Shown piece after piece: positions 1 to 10,132 of a DNA stretch of 64,000 nucleotides. Each line of letters starts with the position of its first letter. The first letter of the stretch is position 1. The stretch is from the NCBI GenBank assembly GCA_010015805.1, contig ML978124.1, positions 1,116,001 to 1,180,000 of the forward strand, given 5' to 3'. The notes beneath the pieces were generated by a model. That model searched no databases and was not told the DNA's origin. It saw only the letters and a list, made by a program, of their open reading frames with translations. Origin of the DNA: Rhizodiscina lignyota (lineage: Eukaryota > Ascomycota > Dothideomycetes > Aulographales > Rhizodiscinaceae). Made by a program: the position numbers and the translations under genes.

Positions 1-1392
1 CACAGGTAGTAGCATTTTCCCTCTCGCTCTCATGATTGATAATTGATAAGAAGGACGCAATTCTGGCTTCTTGTCTGAACGACTGGCGATGAGATGTTCG
101 ACTTAATGCCCTTCTCGGGCACTGCGGAACATTCCGATCAAGTATTGGACATGTGTCGATCCTTTCTTTTCCTTCTCGCTAGGAAAGCACATCAAATGCA
201 CGAAATATCGCCGAAAATATGCAACTAATGCGGAGTTGCCCGCTCTCAGCCACCATTGGCCATCTCATTGAGAGATCGCACGTGAGTGAACAGAAATGGA
301 CGCCAAGAGAGAAGAACAAGTGAAGAATTGGCAATATCCCTACTTGAGGCCATAACATTTGCAGTGGACATCGGTCTGCATCATAATACGTATGGAGGGA
401 TAGAGGAGATCTAGGCGGATGAGCCGGAACGCCATACGCTTTGGACACTTTCTTCCTGGACATTGTCCTATGAAATTCAGAAATACAGCGTTTGTCTAGG
501 TCTTCATTAGTGTAGAGCTTGATGCATATTCACAGTACTTGTCGCTGTGAATGCCATTCCTGCAGTTTAGATGCTATCGCAAGTCCTAAGTGTCCAAGAG
601 GGTCACAAAAAAGTTTGCCGCAGCTTCCAGGACACTAGACAGCATCTGTATAAACCCTCTATATAACGTAGGGTACAAATTTCCATAGCTACTATTGCTT
701 GATACACTCCATAGAATATACAACCGAGCTTTCAGAGGTAGTCTCGATTCCTGTGAGGTGGAAGAGCGATCAGCCCTGCTGGCGGCCAACCATTTTGGCA
801 CCCGCTGTGGTTCCTTGTGGGACCGAAGGGAAGCGGCGGCTGGCGATCTCAGCCGCAAGATGGAAGAGAGGGCAATAGAAAAGGGTCCGCCCAAACACGC
901 CTACTCGGGTGAAGAAGGCAGTTACTGTAACATTTTAAGTTTAAGTTAACATTTGAATCGAGACGAAATCGCAGCGGCGAAGTGCCGTGGAAAGATGATA
1001 CTTGTGAACGAACTGTGACGTAAGAGGCAGGGTTCCATGTCAGGCACACCCGATTTGTGGTTGTGTGCTCATTGCTGTGTAACATCAACTTTAACACTTA
1101 ACCGACACACCTCTCCGCGCTCCTCTCACACAATCGCCCGTCATCCTGTGTAAATAGGCTTTTAGGTCATTTCTACAGGATGACTTGCCTTGAACCGTAA
1201 TCTCAAGTTCTATGTACTCTGGCAGGCTCCTACCTACTTTTGCCCGACACTGGCCGAGCTTCCCTCGAATGCCTCGCGGTATCTTTGGGTGTTCAGTTCT
1301 CCCCGTCACTCCGGCAATTTACTTCTTTGGACATACTTCTTTCTTCGCCTGTATATCAGTTTGACCCCTTTTTGATTCTCTTGTAAATTAGA
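1..1392. other. Gene-free left edge and leader of the lipase gene
   Basis: I see no reading frame here with a recognisable domain or a convincing splice pattern. The short frames on both strands overlap one another and have no coherent composition. The last few hundred bases are pyrimidine-rich and probably hold the promoter and 5' leader of the lipase gene that starts at 1393. Confidence 0.5.
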
Positions 1393-3471
1393 ATGGGACT
1401 CCCACAGCGTATCACCGGCAGGGGCCGCGAAGATGACCAGAAGAGCAGCGGAGCATCCTTCAGGAGCCGCTTCAAAGGCGAAGGCAGCGTCCCGAACGCT
1501 AAGAAACCCCGGCCACGACCTCCAAATGACTTGCGAGATAATTTCCTTAAGCTCAGCTTAACCCAGAGCGTGCTGCCGAAATATACCGGGCCATACAATG
1601 TGGGAATGATGGACATCGAGGTTCCAGTGCGCAAGCCGCAGCTCTTCTCGGACATCACGCGAAAACACCAGCATCTGCTGCGGCTGGAAACCGTTCTGTT
1701 CTCTATATACTATCCTACTTTCGATGCGCAGAGCACACCGGAACCATCAGGGAGGAAGTACTGGTCCCGAGAAACATGGCTGCCACGGCCGCGCACCCAA
1801 TTGGCAAAGGGTTACGGCCGGTTTGCCGGACTTGGGGCGTTACCACCAGGAGGGAAGATAGGAGAGAAATGGGAAAATGTTGCAATACCCTTATTTGCTG
1901 CAACAACAATGTTCACGAAGATACCGGCTCTTAGAAACGCGCGAATTGCACGATCGTGGCCGGAGAACCCACCTGCTACCCCAGCTGTGGAGAAGCAATT
2001 CAATTTAGGCAGAGAGACGACATCGCAAGACGATCAAGAAGACCGGCCTGCCTTTCCACTTATGATTTTCAGCCACGGTCTTGGCGGCACACGGACTGTG
2101 TACTCGTCTCTCTGCGGCGAATTCGCCAGCTATGGTTTCATCGTCGTCGCTATGGAGCACCGCGATGGCTCTGGCCCCCGCACATACATCAACCATCCTA
2201 AAGACATTGACTTGGACAATGCCAATGAGGAACTACGTAAAGTGATGGACGATCATCGACCAAAAGACCGCAAGAGAGGCTACCACAAGGTCGACTACAT
2301 CTTCCCCAAAGACAACCCCTACGACACCGGTCCTCAGAACGGCAAGGGGGTGGATCGAACTTTGAGAACAGCGCAGCTACAGCTCCGTCTCGCGGAGATT
2401 GAAGAAGCTTACCACCTCATAAGCGAGATCCACGCCGGCCGCGGCGCAGAAGTCGCAAAGCACAACATCCGCAAGAAAGGGTACGTCGCCAGCTCGTCGC
2501 GTGGACTGGAAGGTGTCGACTGGAGCACATGGAAAAGCTCCTTCCGCCTCGACAACGTCACCATTCTCGGCCACTCCTTTGGCGCCGCAACCTCCGTCGA
2601 GCTTCTCCGCGACCGCAAGCGCTTCCCACACGTGCGGCAAGGCATCATCTACGACATCTGGGGCGCGGCAGTCCGCCCGCCTGATAATCCTATCGAAGAA
2701 CACATCGCTTGCCCACTCCTCGCTTTGAACAGCGAAGCCTTCAGCTACTGGTCCTCCAACTTCCGCACCGTGGACTCTCTCATCGCCGAGGCACGCTCAG
2801 ACCCGCATCCGGCGCCATCATGGCTGCTCACCGTGCGCGGGACAATACATATCAGCCAATCCGACTTCTCTATCCTCTACCCCAACCTCAGCGCCTTTAT
2901 GCTCCGCGCCACTGCAAACCCGCGTCGCGCTGTGGACGTGAACGTCTCCGCCACGTTCGAGTTTCTCATGAAGACCGACGAGGGCGTCCGCGAGCTCGCT
3001 AAGCATACGATGAGCAACCGCGAAGACGAAGGCTTCCTGGAAAGTGACAACACGATCCGCCGCATGCCGAGTAACCGGAGGCCGAAGGAGGAGTGGATGG
3101 CGCTCAAGCTGAACGCCCCGGAAGAGGAAATTAAGGCGAGGATCCTGCCAAGGTTAGTCAGGACTCTGAAGAGGACGAAGAACCCGGGAGGCTGGAAGAC
3201 CAGCGACGAGGTATGGGTTCATGTGAGGAGCGATGAAGGGGAAGTACAGGAGTGGTTGGAGGGTCAGGTCGGTGGATCGGAAGGGCGTGGCCACGAAGGG
3301 TTGACGAAGAAAGTCGCAGGGGCGCATAAGGCTGTTAAGGAAGGCGGACGTGTGGAGAGGGATGAGGATGAGGTGGCCGCTGACGACAGGGCGCAGAGAA
3401 AGTCACAGGGGAATGTGCTGATGGATCATTTGAGGCGTGTGCCCAATGATGAGAGGAGTGGTCGGCCGTGA
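1393..3471 (+). CDS. Platelet-activating factor acetylhydrolase-like serine lipase
   Basis: A single-exon 692-residue protein of the PAF-acetylhydrolase (group VII phospholipase A2) alpha/beta-hydrolase family, which removes short acyl chains from phospholipids. The fold starts near residue 97 (LETVLFSIYYPT) and contains the oxyanion region FSHGLGGTRTVYSSL (about 226-240). The nucleophile elbow is GHSFG with Ser395. The remaining triad residues are probably Asp421 in IYDIWGA and His486 in VRGTIHIS, placed as in the human enzyme. The first 95 residues are basic and low in complexity, and I see no signal peptide, so a cytosolic enzyme is likely. The C-terminal 170 residues (after about 520) are charged and go beyond the catalytic domain. 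The gene converges on the bZIP gene downstream. Family confidence is high; the physiological substrate is not known from sequence. Confidence 0.9.
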   Translation: MGLPQRITGRGREDDQKSSGASFRSRFKGEGSVPNAKKPRPRPPNDLRDNFLKLSLTQSVLPKYTGPYNVGMMDIEVPVRKPQLFSDITRKHQHLLRLETVLFSIYYPTFDAQSTPEPSGRKYWSRETWLPRPRTQLAKGYGRFAGLGALPPGGKIGEKWENVAIPLFAATTMFTKIPALRNARIARSWPENPPATPAVEKQFNLGRETTSQDDQEDRPAFPLMIFSHGLGGTRTVYSSLCGEFASYGFIVVAMEHRDGSGPRTYINHPKDIDLDNANEELRKVMDDHRPKDRKRGYHKVDYIFPKDNPYDTGPQNGKGVDRTLRTAQLQLRLAEIEEAYHLISEIHAGRGAEVAKHNIRKKGYVASSSRGLEGVDWSTWKSSFRLDNVTILGHSFGAATSVELLRDRKRFPHVRQGIIYDIWGAAVRPPDNPIEEHIACPLLALNSEAFSYWSSNFRTVDSLIAEARSDPHPAPSWLLTVRGTIHISQSDFSILYPNLSAFMLRATANPRRAVDVNVSATFEFLMKTDEGVRELAKHTMSNREDEGFLESDNTIRRMPSNRRPKEEWMALKLNAPEEEIKARILPRLVRTLKRTKNPGGWKTSDEVWVHVRSDEGEVQEWLEGQVGGSEGRGHEGLTKKVAGAHKAVKEGGRVERDEDEVAADDRAQRKSQGNVLMDHLRRVPNDERSGRP

Positions 3472-3819
3472 CGAATGGCGCTGTCCTCAATACTGAATTT
3501 GTTTAACGTTGATCGTAGCGAAATCAGTGCTACGTCTGAGATTCGATTGATTATCGAGTTATTTGCCGTTAGAGCAATTGGAAGCGAAGTCCCTTCCGAG
3601 CATGAAAGCTCATAAGCTTCCCCCAGTAACCATGTGCAATGGTCCCCGAAACCCATGATATCCTCTAGTGAACAGCAATCAAAGAATTATGCAGTGCCTG
3701 ATCGACATCTGTCCTTCTGAAGCCAGGTGTGCGCCCTAAACATACAGCGCCGCGAATAAGCTCTGCATCACATAAGTCAGCAACGATTCCTCGTGTCAGA
3801 TTTTAAATTTATCAGAGAA
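3472..3819. other. Convergent 3' intergenic region
   Basis: This 348-bp gap separates the 3' ends of the lipase gene and the bZIP gene. I see only probable 3' untranslated sequence. Confidence 0.5.
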
Positions 3820-5876
3820 TCACGTACCATCAATCATCTTCCCTACATCAACAGTCACACTCCGTTTCCTCCTCTTCGCAGATACCATCGCTGTGCCAGT
3901 GGCGCCGCCCCTCGAGAACTCCATCGCAGGCTCGTTTACGCTCTCGGCGGTTGAGCCAGTCGTCAGCACCGGGCTGGTGCCACTGCCGAAGTTCGGGTCG
4001 TCGAACCATGCAGAGCTGCTGAAGTCGTTGATCCGACCAATACCACCAAAGTCCAAGCCCATGCCGTCCGGGAATAGGGAGTTCGTGTCGAAGCCTGACA
4101 CCCGGTCAAAGGCAGCGAGGTCGTGGAAGATGCCATTCCAAGGCGATTCACCCGATCTCTTGTCTTTTTCGCCCAGACCCACCACGGTGTTGGGCGAGCG
4201 AGCATAAGGGGGTGAGAAGTCGTTCGAGACAGTAGGAGTCGAGCTGAGGATCTCTGGGCCCAGGGCCTCTTCGTCGATATCGCTGACCTCACCTTCGACG
4301 AAGTGTGCTTGGGCTTCGAGTTTGAGGCCGCGCTCCTGCAGGTAGCCTTCGACGTCTGTGGGGTCCAACCACTCTCCTTCGTAACCATCCGGGACCTGGT
4401 CGTCCGTTTGGGAAAGCATCATCGTCTCCGCGAGATCCATGCCGATTGATTGTTCGGTGTTTTGCAGCTGTGGAAGTCTACCGAATGGGCCGATGCGTTT
4501 CTGACTCCCTTTAATAATGTTCCTGTCCGAGTCGCGTTTCGCGTAGTGTGTGCCGGCGCCGCCGAAGTTGAGATACGGTCCGCCATGGTTGTCGAGCGAC
4601 TCACCGGGGCCACGTGACAGTATCTGCCGCAGGCGTGCGCGGACGTCGTTGCGGGTGCTGAAGCGTAGGGTTAGTCCGAAGACTTCGGCGAAGCGTTGAG
4701 GACGGAGTTCGGCCTGGGAGATGAGGTGGAAGCCGCGTTCAATGGCGGCGCGGTGAAGGCGTCGGGCAAAGGTTGTCTCTTGAAAGGAGTAGGTATATGG
4801 GAGGCCGAGCTTGGTTGAGATCATTGGGGAGGCGATAGGAGGGGTTGCGAGAGCTCGGGAAGCGCTGGGGAAGATGGCGAAGGGGCCGTCGGCGAGCGTG
4901 AGGGTTGCAGAGGAGTCAACTTGTGCCTTGTCGGAGATGGCGGGTGGAGAAGGAATCATGGCGTTGAATTGGCTCAGGTTCAGGCCGTAGTTGTGTGCAT
5001 TTGAGTTCGATGTGATGTCCATTATTTCGTCCCCAGTGGTCGTGGAGGCCTGGAGGTCGTCAAGCCCGAAGAAGGGAAGGTTGAGAGTAGAGTTGGATTC
5101 GCGAAAACGTTGCAGGAGATGTGGGGCGTCATTCATCTTGACGCCAGGAAGGAATTCATTTTGAGGTTCTGCAGAGGCTCGTGTGGAAGAGGAATTGCTG
5201 GTATCTCCAATCGTTTGGGTGTAACCCCAGCCAATGTCTCGAAGGACATTAGACTCGTTCATGGTCAGGTCCAGCTCTTGCTCATGCGGGCCAGTAGTAG
5301 GGGTGGGTTTCGATTTCCTAGGAGCTTCAATAGCAAGTTGCTCCTCTTCTTGATCTTCTCCGTCAGATCCGCTTGCACCACTGGAGGCATTACGGGCAAG
5401 CGTAAGGAAATGCTCCGTCGTAGCTCTGAGCTCACGTGCCAAGTCTGCGTTGAGTCCTATGACGCCGGATGAGACCGCGCGGTCGTTGAAATTGAGAAAC
5501 GACTTGTTCATTTCGTCAATGGTACTCTGTAGGTCGCCGACTTGCTTCTTCAATGAGGCAATGGTGGTCTCTTTCCGCTGACGGTACGCTCGTTGAGCCA
5601 AACGGATTTGCGTTCGCCGGCGCTAGTCGCGGTGTCAGTATGAGCCTCAAATACAACATGACACTCGATAGAAGATCAAATGCGAGAAATGGCATCGAAT
5701 CTGAGGGTCATAGAGATGGAACCTACGTCTGCGGCAGTCTCATCTTGAGCCTCCACGCGAGGTCTTCCTCTCGCCTTCTTCGCATCTTCACCATCTTTGC
5801 CGGCCTTCGTAGCTGTTCTTTGTCGTTTTCTCGAATTCGGTGCCTGGCTGGTACCTTCACTGTCTGATGAAGGCAT
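3820..5876 (-). CDS. bZIP transcription factor with an AT-hook-like motif
   Basis: A two-exon gene. Exon 1 is 5876-5727, the intron 5726-5623 (GTAGGT..CTAG, 104 nt, phase 0), and exon 2 runs 5622-3820, giving about 650 residues. Residues about 34-40 read ARGRPRV, an AT-hook core beside a basic nuclear-localisation stretch. The bZIP basic region spans the splice junction: RRRTQIRLAQRAYRQRKE at 51-68, followed by a leucine-zipper-like coil (LKKQVGDLQSTIDEM). A conserved central region (FARRLHRAAIERGFHL and FGLTLRFSTRNDVRARL) is typical of a family of filamentous-fungal bZIP regulators. The rest is acidic and Ser/Pro-rich, as in activation domains. The start at 5876 is chosen because it precedes the NLS and splices cleanly. 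The terminal codons overlap GTACGT, a good donor, so a further small 3' exon is possible. Target genes are unknown. Confidence 0.85.
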
Positions 5877-6456
5877 TATTGTCTGATATCTTGGGTTTCC
5901 AGCGAGTCCCGCAATCCGGTGGAGTTGGACCCTGCGCACGAATCACGACCGACGAGTCTGGGCGGATCTGCAAATTGAGGTCCCACTTCTTCCTCAAGCC
6001 ACAGATAATGTACTCTCGCAGCTTCTGGCAGAGGCAAACAATAGAAAGTTTGAAATCAGAAAGGAAGGGCCTCAGGAATCGAGATATTTCTTTGCCCCTC
6101 TGACACGCACGCGCTCTCTAGCATAGAGGTTAAACCCCGGTGGGCGTAGGCACTATTTCGTGTGAGGATGCAAGCAGAATGCTAGCTTGGTAAGCCGCAT
6201 CAGCGGTCGAGGAGAGTCTGTGCAGTCTTTTCCCTCTTAGGTAAGAAGTCTCTGGGGAGACGAGGGGTGCTTCTGATACACTCCGGTCAGTATGGATTGT
6301 ACAGCGCGCTCAATAGCATAGCAGCGAGATGTCTCCGAAACGCGCCCTCCGATGGCGCCATTAAAGGCACCTGTTCGTCATTTCGACATTCGTTCCTCGG
6401 CGAGCTGTAGGGCTGAAGGCATTTGATCAGTGCTGCCGTGGAAGTGAGGGCATTTG

Positions 6457-6476
6457 TGATTACTGATCAGTAATCA
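6457..6476. promoter_or_regulatory. 20-bp perfect palindrome upstream of the bZIP gene
   Basis: The sequence TGATTACTGATCAGTAATCA is its own reverse complement. It lies about 580 bp upstream of the bZIP start codon. Its halves contain ATTAC, resembling half-sites bound by dimeric fungal bZIP proteins. A regulatory role is inference. Confidence 0.35.
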
Positions 6477-7850
6477 TATTCTGAACATCCGAGGAGTCTT
6501 AGTCACTCCAACCCTAACTTAACCTCATGGAAATCTCCGAGAGCGACTGCGACCGATGATGTATGCTCCCGTTCAACGTGCTAAAAAGAGTTCCTGATAT
6601 GGCTTGAGATAGGTAAGGTATGCTAGAAGCGGGAGACCTGTCTTGTTCGGAGTCCAGGAGATCAATTCATGATGCCCATTCTGTACCCGGCAATAGATCT
6701 GCTGTCCGAGATGAGATCTGGCTCCACTGAAAGGTAACTTTCATCAAACTATATTTGAATGTCAAGCAATTTAATCTTGGCTAAATTGCTGGTTTCGCCA
6801 AGTATAAGAAGTGTTTCTTTCGGTCGGGACTAGTCTGCAGCTACGCATGTACGCAGAGCAGAGGGCTCGCAAACTGCATTGCTAACTATTGTGCAAGTTC
6901 ATATTAGCGCCAGCATGACTACATCTGAGCCAGCCGACTGCATAGTTTCAAGCTCTAATCGGACTTCTTGGGGCACATTCATCTCCCAACTATCATGCTA
7001 TGCAGCATGAGCAATGAGACTCCTTACAGTGCGCTCACATCGGTGCCTCCGTAGCTTCATTTTCGGTATTCTTACGCGCGAGGCGACATCGGTCGCTCCG
7101 AACACTTCAAACCACCAATTGCCCGACTGGCCTGAGCACACTAATCACGTAGCGGTCATTCTCAGACACGAATGGCAGAAATTGTTCTAGTGTGTTCATA
7201 TTAGAGCAACCAATCCAGAACCACAACAACCAGCCAGGCCCATTCCAAATTTATAGTGGCACAAATCGATCGATATACTCGTGCCGGGGTCTGTGCGGCT
7301 ACGTGCCGCAACTTGGTGTGCACACCTATGAGCAATGCCGCAGTTGAGGAGGAGGCAAAGCAGCTTAGGTTATTAAGGCCAGATTCTATCAGTCAAGCAT
7401 CCTTCCATTACGGCCGGCAGAGTCTTGCAATCTAATGTTGGGCCGCTTTGTGCTGACATTTCTCAAGCTCGCACCCGTTTCGAATCTATCGATGTACTGT
7501 GACCAGAAGGCCGGTCCCTCGGGCGGCGCCACTTGGTTTGCATGCATATAAGGCCGATTGCGGCAGCGAAAGCGGCAAGTCCTCAGCCTCATTCAAGATG
7601 GTTGCCTTCTAAAGGGAGCTCTTTCTACCGGATTCTAAAGGATGTCTGCAGAGGTTGTTCACTTTCAGCGGAAGACTCTTCCGCGTAACTGAGACTAGCG
7701 CAAAGCATCAACATACGTTCTGGAAAACTACTATTCCGTGCTTTCGACACAGGTATGCCTGGACATGCTGTACGCTGTCAGGTCTGCTCTTCTCTTTGTC
7801 GGGCTCCCGGGTGCACTCTTCGATGTGCCTGCAGGGAACATTCATCGGCA

Positions 7851-8010
7851 TCTATCGGACTACGTCGAGAAATGATGCCCGGAATCAAGCAGGCACACCA
7901 CATCCCGGAGAATCCGCAACGCTAAGCATCAGTGTGGTTATTGCCGGGAGCTCCATCTTACACTCTGTCGGACTTTCTAAACTTCTTTGCCTGCGCTCGC
8001 GGTACTTTAT
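7851..8010 (+). repeat. Diverged direct repeat, copy A (5S-rRNA-like relic)
   Basis: This copy aligns without gaps to copy B, 219 bp downstream. It contains CACATCCCG, then CGCTAAGC 15 bases later, then GGTTATTG and a CTCTGTCGG tail. That order and spacing resemble a fungal 5S rRNA (TCCCG, TTAAGC, GGTTAGTAGTTGGG, CTGTTGTATG). The match is loose, so a 5S pseudogene is a suggestion rather than an identification. Confidence 0.4.
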
Positions 8011-8069
8011 CCAGCCTCTCGCCGCAGCTCTTTATCTAAGCCGATACCCATTGCGGAAAATCAGCTACT

Positions 8070-8229
8070 TCTATCCGACTATATAGGGAAATCATATCTG
8101 GAGCTAAGCAGGTACACTACCTCCCGAAAGGCCTGTAGTGCTGAGCATCGATTTGGTTATCGGCAGGAACTCCACATGCCACTCTGTTGGACTTGCGAGT
8201 CATTGTTCGTCTGTGTTCACGGTGCCCTA
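8070..8229 (+). repeat. Diverged direct repeat, copy B (5S-rRNA-like relic)
   Basis: Second copy of the unit at 7851. By eye, the first 105 aligned bases differ at 32 positions, of which 26 are transitions. That bias is expected of RIP or of deaminated old repeats. The 3' part (CACTCTGTTGGACTTG) also aligns with copy A. A functional 5S gene is unlikely. Confidence 0.4.
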
Positions 8230-8896
8230 TCAAATGCCACACCGCGCCTCTTTGCCAGAGCCAGTACTGGACATGGAGGATCATCCACATCAGCCGTCGC
8301 TGCGGAATAGCTGCGGCATAGCTGCGAAGCTGGCCGGGGCGAAGGAGCTGGGAGAGCATGGACTTGTTAGCGAATGTTGTGGCATAGAAGGTTGATTCAT
8401 GCAAAGAAAGAAGATATAAATGAATAAACGAGACGAATTGAACTAGTTTTATCGTACGATAGCATCTTGCTTGATATGCTAATGATACCTGCAACCCGAA
8501 ATCCACCGCGGGCCCGATTATTTATTACTTTGTAAAAGATGAGTTGCTCCTTACGGCGACGTTCTTTGAGAGTAGGCTTGGAAGCTTACTTTCAGAATGC
8601 TAGTGTGATATCTTTCGTTTGCATTGTCCGTATAAAGCTACTGGCCCAAATTTGCATATGCCGAGATATTTACAACTCCATTGCTATACTACATGTATTG
8701 CAATTCACTTGTTTAACCGCTGAAAGAGACCAGTGATGGCTCGACTTTATCGGGGGCCAACTGCATCCTCATCAAGTCGCTTCCCCACGCCCTAAGGAAG
8801 TGTACTGTCGCATAGATGTTCCCAATCCACTGCGCTCAGAGTTGTTAAGCTATGCCACGCTTCAACGTTGCATCTCCTACGAGTGCCATAGCATCG

Positions 8897-10132
8897 CTAT
8901 TTGGCCCACCTTGAGAGCGAAGGCTGATGCTGATTGCCATTGCAGAACTTCCGCTTTATGTTCATATTGCGGCTTCTACAGAATGCGAAGTAAGCATCTG
9001 GAAGAGCCATAACCTGCTTCCAGCGAGCCAGCGTTGATAGCTCTTGCCAATTTGTGTCAGGAGTCTGCTTGGGATGGAGTTGGAACTTCGCTTTCTGATT
9101 CGTGATTGAGAAGTAGATGTAATGGCGCTCGCCGTCGAGACCAATCACCTGTGCGCCCTCGTCGTCGAACACGTTCGCGTCTTTGACCATGTTGGCTTTG
9201 CGGAGTGTAACTTGTTTCCCTGCCTTCGTATGCGCAATCATTGTATCGTCTGATGGAGATTGGCCCTTCTGCAAAATGAGGTGTTTGCAGATTCCATCCT
9301 GACACTGGAGCTGGAGGGCCGTGGCATCCTTGGACGTCTTGCGTCGTTTCGGAGCTGGAGCATCGCCCTCGGGCTCGGAACCACTACCTGTGTCACGAAG
9401 GAGCGCAGTGCCACCGTCGATTTCGGAAGTAGTATCCTTATCAGTATGGGAAGGGACATCACCCTTGGAATCGGGAGTAGCGGTTGGGAGCGCAGATTTA
9501 GGCACCCATACCGTGTATGGGTGAAGCCGCCGAGGTACTGGTTGTTCTGAAATTATTAATCTGTCGAATACATGTAAGGATGAGCTGTGCTAACCAAGTG
9601 GCACTGCTTGAAGGATCTTATAGACGTTAAGACAACTTAAAGAAAAGCCGTGGGGGAGCCAGCAATTAATGCATGGCGGATTTTGAGGCCCAATACCGTT
9701 GACCAAGCAGTTGTCGACGAGAAGTTTCGCTGTAGAAGGCAGTACTTCATCGTCCGGACGACATTGGCGGCCAATACGATAGAGCTGTTCGCCATTCATG
9801 CATGCCAAGTCCAACAGGACGTCGGCCATGAGAGCCATGCATTCCGCTACCTTGGTGTTGTTTCGACTACAGATATGCGCGGCGATTTCGTCCTGCAGAT
9901 CCATCGCTTTTGTCTGAAGCTCTATGAACTTTCGACCGTCCGTAATGGGGAGACGAGCTCGATCAATGCCAATGGAAACTGTGAGCTGGAATGGGGAGGC
10001 TGTTAAATAATCTAATTAGTTGTACACAGTATAGAGCAATCGGAAATGGCCATCCTCACATGTATCAACGTCTCCAACATATTCCAGAAGCTTCTTTCGC
10101 CGATCAGCAGCTTCAGGAGAGATAGATGCCAT
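8897..10132 (-). CDS. Hypothetical protein, three exons, 375 residues
   Basis: I do not recognise this family. Exon 1 is 10132-10060, the first intron 10059-10000 (GTGAGG..AACAG), exon 2 is 9999-9595, the second intron 9594-9547 (GTTAGC..TTTCAG), and exon 3 runs 9546-8897. The joined frame is open and divisible by three, which supports a real gene. The N-terminal half is mostly helical and starts MASISPEAADRRKKLLEYV. It has a Cys-rich stretch around a PPCINCWLPHGF motif (about 140-151). The middle is acidic with a PKRRKTS nuclear-localisation-like patch. The C-terminal 110 residues (from ICKHLILQKG) look like a compact alpha/beta domain containing RHYIYFSI. I see no signal peptide or membrane segment. 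It sits alone between two gene-poor intervals, which would suit a lineage-specific gene. Function unknown. Confidence 0.6.

Larger units (their letters stand above)
5877..8896. other. Gene-poor 3-kb interval
   Basis: No supported protein gene. The bZIP promoter lies at the left end and contains a perfect 20-bp palindrome at 6457-6476. A tandem pair of diverged 5S-rRNA-like units lies at 7851-8010 and 8070-8229. Short frames elsewhere are inconsistent and look non-coding. Confidence 0.5.
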
